NCBI RefSeq assembly: GCF_022376445.1
Contig: NW_025955171.1
Coordinates: 1-64,000 of the forward strand
Origin: Fomitopsis serialis
Taxonomy: Eukaryota; Basidiomycota; Agaricomycetes; Polyporales; Fomitopsidaceae
Direction: 5' to 3'
Length of the DNA stretch: 64,000 nt
Shown here: piece after piece, positions 37,986 to 46,500 of the stretch
Position numbering within the stretch: the stretch's first letter is position 1
Layout of the letters: each line of letters starts with the position of its first letter
The notes under the pieces: model-generated
Told to the model about the DNA's origin: nothing
Databases searched by the model: none
The model's input: the letters and a program-made list of their open reading frames with translations, nothing else
Made by a program: the position numbers and the translations under genes

Positions 37986-38092
37986 TCAGTAGACTACCAG
38001 AGTTTGATACACGTACAAATCACCCCAATTGTCAACATAGAAGGTACTCGCCTTATCCAGCACGTTCTCAGATGCCCATGAGTCCGGAACGA
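37986..38092 (-). pseudogene. Plavaka transposase 3'-end fragment
   Basis: On the minus strand it reads SWASENVLDKASTFYVDNWG and ends YVYQTLVVY-stop. The same peptide ending (SENVLETASTFYVNNWG...YQTLW) closes the Plavaka relic at 51373. Only the last 35 or so codons are present. It lies directly behind family copy A just as the Plavaka relic lies behind copy D, which points to duplication of the whole segment. Confidence 0.7.
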
Positions 38093-38636
38093 ACGGGTGG
38101 ATGTTCATCCCCTGCCCGTAGAACTCCTGTCCATTGACCGCGAGATGCCACTGATCCCCCACCCAATCCCCGTGTTCGCGACGTCATCCGTAGTGGTCGC
38201 TATACGGCGTCTGGAGCAACTTGATCCACCGGAAAACCAAACACACCGTGTACGACGCTGTGACGATTTGGTACCAAGGTTGTCGCCCAGCGCAAGCGTG
38301 ACCGCGAGATTGTACAGCGTCGGCCGGCTGAGGTCGGCGGGCCACCACCGCGTGCGGACACCCTCTGGTGCGGACATGCTCGCCATGACGAACGTGGGCT
38401 GGTCCATGTGTGCTCCCTGCCATGTTCTGCACAGGTAGCCAGGGATACAGCGGAGGCCAGTGCGGTGACGACGGACACAGAAGGCGCAACGAAAACCTTT
38501 CGCGTTGGTTTCTTCGATATTGGAGGAACTTGAATGAAGTAGGTTAGGCCCAATGATGAAAGTTCTCGAGCCACCCGTCCCACATACGCAAGAGCACATG
38601 ACGAAGGGAAACACGCACGTATTCACTAACTATCCA
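38093..38636. other. No supported gene
   Basis: Short ORFs only. May contain further decayed transposon sequence next to the Plavaka fragment, but I cannot show it. Confidence 0.35.
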
Positions 38637-39377
38637 CTAACACCACCTGTCCACTTGACACGTAGAACCCCTTGGGCTGTCCATGCGCGAAGAAGGTTCG
38701 CTCGTCTTGCGCGAGCGCAGAGTCGTCGATGAAAGGGTCGGCCGTGTGGTATTACTCGGAGGCACGGTTCTGTTGCATAGAGCAATGAGCGTACGCGCAG
38801 CACAGCGAGGTTGTGGACGCACCTTTCTCCGCTTCTTCTGGAGCTTGTTGCCTACCCCTTCATCGTTGCCCTCACTGTTGCTCTCGTCACTCCTGTGGTG
38901 TTCGCGGAAGTAGGGCGTGTAAGCAATGCTGGCTGTGGTCGAGGGCTGCATTGTCGCCCTCATAGTCTTCGGGACCTCCGAGGGGTTATTGAGGTGGACG
39001 GTGCGCAGCGGCGGCTGGGCGGGAGACGGGGGGGCCTTGTATAGCCTTGAAGGTCTTTGGTTTAGCGCCAGTCGGGCCTGACGCGAGGTGGTTTTCGGTT
39101 TCGCGCCCTTGCCTCCGCTGTTCGCCTCGACAATGACGACCTCTGTAGCCTTCGCCGCGGGCACGGCCCACCAGGCAGTGTACTGATTGCAGAGGGCGAC
39201 GGTGAGTGAGAGGAAGAAGAGGCGGGGGAAGAGTCGGCGACGATGGGGCTGTGATGCGGTGAAGGCCAGTCGGGCGACAGCCGTCAGCAGGGCAGAGGGC
39301 ACACCCTCTCTGCACTCTGAATTCGCCATCCGGCGCAGAGCCTCTGCAGGACTCGGTGCATTGAGTCGGGGCACCAT
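38637..39377 (-). CDS. Possible hypothetical protein, 246 residues
   Basis: A single long ORF starting MVPRLNAPSPAEALRRMANS, with a hydrophobic stretch LFFLSLTVALCNQYTAWW (residues about 50-67), a basic Lys/Arg-rich region and a Ser/Thr-rich end. No family is recognised and no intron is needed. In this GC-rich region long ORFs arise easily, so it may not be a gene. Confidence 0.25.
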   Translation of the reverse strand: MVPRLNAPSPAEALRRMANSECREGVPSALLTAVARLAFTASQPHRRRLFPRLFFLSLTVALCNQYTAWWAVPAAKATEVVIVEANSGGKGAKPKTTSRQARLALNQRPSRLYKAPPSPAQPPLRTVHLNNPSEVPKTMRATMQPSTTASIAYTPYFREHHRSDESNSEGNDEGVGNKLQKKRRKVRPQPRCAARTLIALCNRTVPPSNTTRPTLSSTTLRSRKTSEPSSRMDSPRGSTCQVDRWC

Positions 39378-41243
39378 GACCCTTGTATGGCGTCATTAGT
39401 GCATGGAGAGCATTCCTGTTGCTCGCAAGTCAGTCAACCGTCATTCCAATTGGACAAGGTTACCACGCACCACATTCCACCTGTCCTTCTCGATCCCATC
39501 CATACCAAACATGACCCGTTCCTTCGTGGACTCTCATCCGACCTCACATCCTCGACCTCATCCACCCACGTCTCCGGACTGCTCTCTCTGGGTCGAGGAG
39601 AATTCGTGCGCGCGACTTGTAGTCGCTCAGCTTCGCGATCGCTATCGATACGCAGTGATTAGAGGTCCCGCTCGTAGCACAGATATACATATTGCCTCAC
39701 CTAAGGTTCATGCAGGTGCACACCGTAGCCTTCCGCCCAATGTCAATCCAACTGTCCAGTGCAAGATGATGACGAACTCACCGTCACACTGAACGAGCGT
39801 GTTAAATCGGGGTCTGCAGGCTACAGGACCCGACGTGCGCAGGGAATGCGGCCTACTCGGAGGGAGATTATGAACGTGCACGGAGAACGGCGGCGGGCGT
39901 AGGGGATCAGCGGTGGAACGGGCACGCAAATGAACATGCGGGAAAGCGGCGAATAGGTGTGTGGGCACGCGAGTGAATGTGTCTCCAGGTGAATGAGTGA
40001 ATAGGCGGCAAGTTGATGGGTGCGGGCAGTTGAGCTAGTGATGGTGGTCCATGGGTCGGCGGGCGAGCGAACGGATGAACAGGTGCGCTAGTCAACGAAC
40101 GGATGGCGGGTGATCAGCGGTGAAACGGGCGTGCAAATGGCCGTCCGGGAGAGCTGGTGAATAGGTGGGGGCCCAGTGATTGGGCATGTGGGCGAGTGTC
40201 TGGGCGTGCGGGCGAGCGAACGGATAGGCGGGAAGTCAACAGGCGGGGATGCCATCCAGTCAATAGGCAGGTGGGCGACCGAGCCAAAGGATGGACGGGT
40301 GGTCGAAAGAGCGAGTCAGTTGGCGGGCGGACGAGCGAGCAGGCGTACAGGTACGGGAACGGCAATGGGAGAGTGGGCAGACAAGCATATGAGCGGGCAG
40401 GTGTGGGGGCAAACATGCCCATGGCACAATGATCCACCTACCGGTACCCTTACACGGGCGTACACTGGCGACAACAGTTATATTGCTTGGTACATGTATC
40501 GAGCTGGGGCGCACCTTTACTTTTGGAGCCTTCGCGCTCGCTGTTTCCCTTCTTCCCCGAGTCGCCCTTCCCATTCCAACCACCCTCCACCTTCAAGGTT
40601 GTTTTCGTGTTTGAAGGTCCAGGGGATAGCGCGAATGCATTGACATGCGGGCGGATAGGCGGCTGTGTGAGCGGGCAAGTAGGTGATTGGCAGTGACTGA
40701 GAGCGGACAGATGAGTACATGAGCAAGCGAGTGTGTGGGCGGACACGCACAAGGAACATCCGCAGACGAAGGAGCAATGGGCGTGGATACGGGCGAGCAA
40801 GCGTGCGTGAATACATTGAAATGGGTGCGAGCAAGCAGATGGATCGACGTGCAAGTAGTGCGAGTAAGTAGCGGCTTGGACTCGAGTCTGGCGGTCGTCG
40901 AGAGCGGCGCGCCAGGGCTTGCCTCGGGCTTACCTGGAATGGGATGTTGGCCAACCACTCGGTAGCCGCGGGACTCGTACAGCGCGCATGGGTCGAGAGG
41001 TGTCAAAGAGAAAACCCATATTCTAAAGTGAGTCAAACCGGCTTTGGAGCCCTTCAAAGCACTTGGTTAACTCTCCGAGCAATCTTAATTTGAGACTTCG
41101 CTGTGAGCTTCACCTTAAATATGTTGTTCTCCTCTGAGCTAGTGGTAGCCGAGAACCGTTCACCGTAGGAATACATGTTTGAGGATTTGTGCATGGCATA
41201 CAGAGATGGGTTCAATATGAAAAGGTGTCAACTTCAATGGTAC
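39378..41243. repeat. Gene-free stretch with degenerate GC-rich repeats
   Basis: From about 39880 to 40860 the plus strand is a patchwork of imperfect units such as GCGGGCGAGCGAACGGAT and AGCGGTGAAACGGGC; one block (GATCAGCGGTGRAACGGGC) occurs at 39905 and again near 40117. No clean period. ORFs over it have low-complexity composition and are not supported as genes. Confidence 0.6.
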
Positions 41244-42396
41244 TCAAGCGGATTCTACCCACGAGTAGCCCCCGGTGCGGTTTGGAACGTAAGCTACTTC
41301 TTTGCCATTGGACATTACCTCCCAAATTTCCACCCCGTCTTCATCATCCGCAACATCCTCTGCCATGTGCGCTGGAGCGTCCACTGGCACCTCGCCCCCC
41401 ACCACCTCCTCGCTGTATCCAGGCTCTCCCTTTAACGGACGTTCCAGGGTCATGGGAAAGCTGCGGCGTTTGAGGACCCATTCCGCACGCATGTGCAGAC
41501 GGGGTATAGGAAGGGCGGTGGGCAATACGAAGGGCAGGTCATACATGCCCACCTTCATGCTGCACAAGGCACCCAGATTACGAGTGCCGAGGGCGATATC
41601 GCGCGGGTTACTGATGTGGTTGACGTGGGCGTACTTGAATACGGGTATGTGGGAAAGGGGGAGACGAAGGTGGAGCGGGGTGGTTAGAGTGAGCCGGCGG
41701 AGAGGAAGAAACATTCCGCTGTCTACATCGTAGACCTCAAATTGCGGTGGGTCTCCGTATTTCCGCTTCTTGAACGGATTGAGTCCAGGCAGCGCTTGCT
41801 CAGTGATTGGCTGGCGGAAAGGAAGCTCGATTTCATGGTCGTGCACCCTACACATGAGGGGCAACGACATGGGTGGACAGCGATCCTAGGTGTAGGGAAT
41901 AAGCATTGTGTGAGTGTAGCCAAGATTTGTACGACGCACCTCATAGTATATATATACTTCGACAACACCTCTGCTCCCTTGGCTTTCGAGCAGGCAGGCC
42001 GGCAGTCCGACGCTGCGATGCCATTCCTGAACTCCTCCAAGAAAGATGAAACGCTCCTCGCACTGTGACGAGGGCAATTCGGTTAGGAACGGTCCAGCGT
42101 CCTTCATGTCACTTGGGCGTGGCTGGACGTTTCGCGCCACTGTCGGGCACTTCTGTCTATCGTAGACAGGACACTGACCCCGAGTGGGCTCATCAGTAAT
42201 GAAGGATAGTTTCCAAGAAATCTGGGCCACTCACGTATTCCCATAGCGCGCCCCATTTCCCCTGCTTAGATACGGAGACCACGGTAATGTGGTTGATTGC
42301 TTCCTGCCACGGACAAGCCTGTGAATCCTCGCAAACGTTACGGAAGCTCGGGAGAAAGGTTGAGTACAAGTATCTGAGGTTGGCGTTTAGCGGCAT
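41244..42396 (-). CDS. Family copy B (three-exon unknown family)
   Basis: Exon 1 is 42396-42235 (MPLNANLRYLYSTFLPSFRN ... GALWEY), exon 2 starts at about 42180 (CPVYDRQKCPTVARN ... RFIFLGGVQEWHRS ... VVEVYIYYE) and exon 3 runs from about 41898 to 41244 (SLPLMCRVHDHEIELPFRQP ... FEVYDVDSGMFLPLRR ... LPLSHIPVFKYAHV). The frame is open throughout, so this copy looks intact. It differs most from the others in its C-terminus, which lacks the acidic repeat and ends with an ordinary sequence (NGKEVAYVPNRTGGYSW). No known domain; the conserved His-Glu/Asp patches and small size do not identify a function. Confidence 0.7.
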
Positions 42397-42700
42397 GGCG
42401 GTGGACAGGGGAGGGGGCAGATGAAGTGGAGAGAATGTACTCAGAGACGCTTGGTGGAGGGCGGAAGCAACACTTCCGAGGGTAGCGCCCGGTGCAAAGA
42501 GAAGAGAATGATATTATAACTCTTTCACAATTAGAGACCTGCTTTCCCAGTACATTCCAATCGCTCTAGAAGTACACTACATGCATTCCAATTCTTACAA
42601 CGTACGGAGAATATACGCGCAGCCTTGCCAGTGCATCCACCGCCCTAATCCGGCACTCTCGCACTCCCGCTCACTGTGTATGGCCCTCGCCTACGTCCCC
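42397..42700. other. Spacer between copies B and C
   Basis: 304 bases between the start of copy B and the stop of copy C on the same strand; presumably the promoter of copy B. Nothing else seen. Confidence 0.4.
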
Positions 42701-43126
42701 CTAACCTTCTACGATCTCCACGGTGCACTCCGGGTCGTCTTCATCCGGGTGGACGAGCTCCCCGCCGTGAACGCGGGATACGGCATTGAGGCGGCGGCGC
42801 CGATAAGGGAAGTTGACCGGCCAGATGAACCGCACGTCGTACATCCCCGCCAGGAGGCTGCACAGAGGACGCAACGGACGGTCGCCAGGACCATACATGT
42901 GCGCGTATGGAGTCGCGATGATGTGCGCGTACTTGAACATGATGATGCGGGTAAGGCGAAGGGGAACGTGAATGGGATGATCAATGGAAGTGAGGTCCTG
43001 GAACCGCCGTGTCCGGCCGTTATAGATCTGGAAGGTCCTGGGCAATTCACCGGGAACCCGCTTCCAGCGGTTGAGACAAGGGATGACCTGTTCCGTGAGG
43101 GCCTGGCGGAGCGGCACCTCAATCTC

Positions 43127-43326
43127 TGTAGGGCGCCTTACTCGTCGTGCCTCGTATGCGCTGCACCCAGTCTCTATTCAAGGAGATCTGTCTACAGAGT
43201 GCATACAAAGCGGTGACGAGGTAAAGGCTGAGGACTCGTAGGTGCGCCAGCGCGCCATACGAGTCCTGGAGCAAACAAGGACAAATATGTAATGTAAAAT
43301 ATACCGTAACGGGGATATCCGTTACA
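43127..43326 (-). repeat. 3' LTR of the giant-ORF element
   Basis: 200 bp with TGTA...TACA ends. It contains a perfect 10-bp stem (AGGACTCGTA at 43231 and TACGAGTCCT ending 43267) and a terminal 7-bp inverted repeat (GTAACGG/CCGTTAC) near 43308. Identical by eye to 49030-49229. Confidence 0.95.
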
Positions 43327-43337
43327 CTCTCCCCCAC
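43327..43337 (-). other. Polypurine tract of the giant-ORF element
   Basis: On the minus strand GTGGGGGAGAG lies directly against the 3' LTR, the expected place and composition of the plus-strand DNA primer of an LTR retroelement. Confidence 0.65.
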
Positions 43338-43556
43338 TGGACACGACCACGGGTCCCAGCGATAACCAGAGAAACAGAGAGAAAAAGGAAAGAAAGGAAT
43401 AGTACATGCAACCACCCAACGGTGGTAGCAATTGGCAAGACAAAGATGATGTTGAACTGTAGACAGCGACAAACTACTTCACGTCAGTGAGCCGACACGA
43501 CCGTTCACCATTGTCATACACAACTCGACAGAGTTGTGCAACCAGCATGTAGACTA

Positions 43557-46500
43557 CTACTCGGACTCCGAGTAATAGTCTGCATCTTCGGAGTTACCCT
43601 CGTCTTCAGCAGATAGTGCAGAAGAACTGTAGGTATCCTCCATCTCGGACTGCTCGTAGTAGTCAGAGACTACTACTGCGTTTGCCCCCTCAGAACCTGG
43701 ATTCGAAGAATCCCACGAGCTATGATGCTCGGACTCGGAGAGAGACTCTGACTCAACATGGTCAGAGTAATCCTCACGAGTTGTGGTATGAGGCTCCTCA
43801 TCAGAGGAGTTGTACCAGTCGGAGTCATCCTGAGGTTGACTGCGAGGTGGTACAACAAGCCATCCCAGCTTGTTGTAGGCCCAATATCGCACCATCTCCA
43901 TAGGTAATGGTGCAACCAGCAGAGGATCAAACTCGAGAGGAACCACTTCCAATTCCCTCTGGAAGTGGTCCCATGCTCGTCGAGCAGCACGAGAATATGT
44001 CCCCGGTCGCGGGGACATCTCCTCGATGGCCTGTCCACAGCTGAGTGCAGATCTCTTGCAGTGAGCCCAAATGGCCCACTCGCCATCACTCGCCGCGCAT
44101 TCAGCCTCGTCGAAATCGTGGTCGAGCTGGTCCGCGAGGAGGCTGAAACACAACTCGCGCAACACCTCGTCCGTGGGCCATTGACTCACATCGACGGTTA
44201 CTGGACGATCCGGTGTGCATGCTTGGTTCAAGACTGGTACTTCACGGCGCGAAGTACCATCTTCCCGAGTAAGGTCGTGGCCGAGACGGTCACCTGTATT
44301 CTGTACGTCGAGTCGATCGCTCGACACGCGTGGTACCGGTGGTACCTGTCTCGATGTTCGACGTGAAGCTCGTACGTCGAGCTCAACGCTGGATGTACAG
44401 CCCGTGACTGCGTCCGATCCCAGTACACCACTATGTGATGTACTGGCCACTCGTGAGGTGTACTGCACATTGAGTCCCTGGCTCAATGTGCGAGTAGCTG
44501 ACCTTCGCGTCGAGTCCCCATGGATAACCTGTACGTCAAGCTCACGGCTTGGCGTCCATGTAGCTGCAGGATTCGAGACCAGTACATCTTCACGAGATGT
44601 ACTGGTGGTGGTGTGACGCAAGCGGTGGCCGCTCGAGGCCCCGCTCCCTTCCCCTTTTTGGAGAGTGCCCCCTCTCATGAGGACGGTAGCCCCCTCATGC
44701 ACCCGCACTGGTTCGGTCTCGGTACCTCCAATAGTAGGTGAACATTGCTGTTCACCTGTGTCCGAAGGTTCTTGCCTTCGTGCCGATGGGGCGTCCAGTT
44801 CATCCAGCTGCATCGGAAAACTTCCAACTAGCTCCCGGGAACGCGACCTTGTTTGGGCGCGCGACGACCTCCTCGTCGTGCAAGTCGACGCGGACACTTC
44901 ACTCGAAGTGCCTGCCGTGCTGCGCACCCGCGAGAACGAAGATTCGTTCTCGCCAGATGTTCTTGCTCCTGACGTAGGATTATCAATCCGCGTCGAATCG
45001 TTCGACTGGGCCAGGTCCGGAGGAAGCAGCGACACATCCATCGTGGATGTGCTTGGCGGCGGTAGCTCCCGGTCTTGTTCGCTGGGCGTGCCAAATACCC
45101 CATGGTACTTGGGCTGGTGCTCGCCGTTGAAAGACACAACCAACTCGCGTCGGTCTTGCTGAACGCGACGTGCCGGTAGCACGTAGCGTCCCGACGGTTG
45201 CCATTGCTTCTCGGGTGCAGCCCATCGCACGTCTACCGTGGTAGGCGTCTTGGTCGACTGCTCGCAATCTACCGAATGGGGCCCGGCCACTATTCCATCC
45301 TGACATTCGTTTACGACGGTGGAATGGTTCATCCCAGTGCGACACGGCGGTGGCACTGCGAACCAAGAAGATGAGTTGGCGAGTACCTCACGGTACTCGC
45401 CCTTGGCAGTCGGACGATCATGTCCGTATGCCGTACCCTCTGCGTGCGGATCCAGTGGGTGTGCGAGTACCCTGGGGTACTCGCACTCCTCCTTAGAAGG
45501 ATGTTCGGCAGCACCTACACTGAGCATAGAGCTCGATGGCGGTGCCGCACCCGTCGTGGCGAGGTGGGGCGAGTCGGTAGTGCATGTATGCGCTCCGGAC
45601 GCGCCGCCGTGCGTGGCTGCTGATGCGACTACACTGTCGCTCTGTGATGTAGACGGGCCACTGTCGATTGCGACGACCTTCCGGGTGGTCGCGATCGACG
45701 CGGGTAGTGGTACCGTAGGTGGTGATGGCGGGGCGATTACCGCAAGGTACTCGCTGTCCTGGTCGCCGCCGAGCTCCTTGGATGAGCTCGCTCGCTCGTC
45801 GATCGTACCGCGTTGCGTGACCGTGCCAGTCGCGACCTGTAGGTCGCCCCGTGGGTCGTCTGTACCGCCGACGCACGTGGTGACTGCCACGACAACCGCA
45901 TTGGTTGTCGTGGTCGTTACGAGTGGTGGTGGCGGTATAGGAGATGGTTGTAGAGGCGAGGGAGATACGTCCAACAGGGGCGTACCTTCATCTTTCGAGC
46001 ACGTCTGCTCGTCTTCTTCGCGTACACTGCACCCTTCCCCCTCTCCTCCTTCTGCCTGACCGTCCCCATCGGAATCTCCTGCTTCCACTCCCTCGTCCAC
46101 TTCTTCTCCGTCCCTGTCCTGCCCATCCTTCCACCCTTCGTGCGAGCTTCCGAGTGCGCGATCGTCCTGGGGCTCGTCGCACTCGTCGTAGTCTCCAGCA
46201 GTGTTGGGAGGCGCGGAGATGTCGACAGGATGTTGGCGAGGGGTCCCTAGGAGCGAACCATCGGCGAGAACTGTAAAGTTCTCGCCGGGTTGACGGTCGA
46301 GCAACCGTTCTGGTCGATCGGGATCCGTAAGCGCTGGCCGCTGCACTGTTGGTAGTGCAGTAGTCGGGTCGCGATCTCGAGCTCGCGCGTTGCTCGGGAA
46401 TACGCGATCGTCGGGCAGCGCGCTCGTCGGGGCACCAAGATCGCGGAGAGAGCGGTGGATGCTGTTGCTGGAGAGGTCGAGGTCGAAGCCGAGGCCGAGG

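Noticed and set aside
45319..46059. Long plus-strand ORF (246 residues) inside the LTR element
   Set aside because: Antisense shadow of the giant ORF with low-complexity composition and no support from exon signals or domains.
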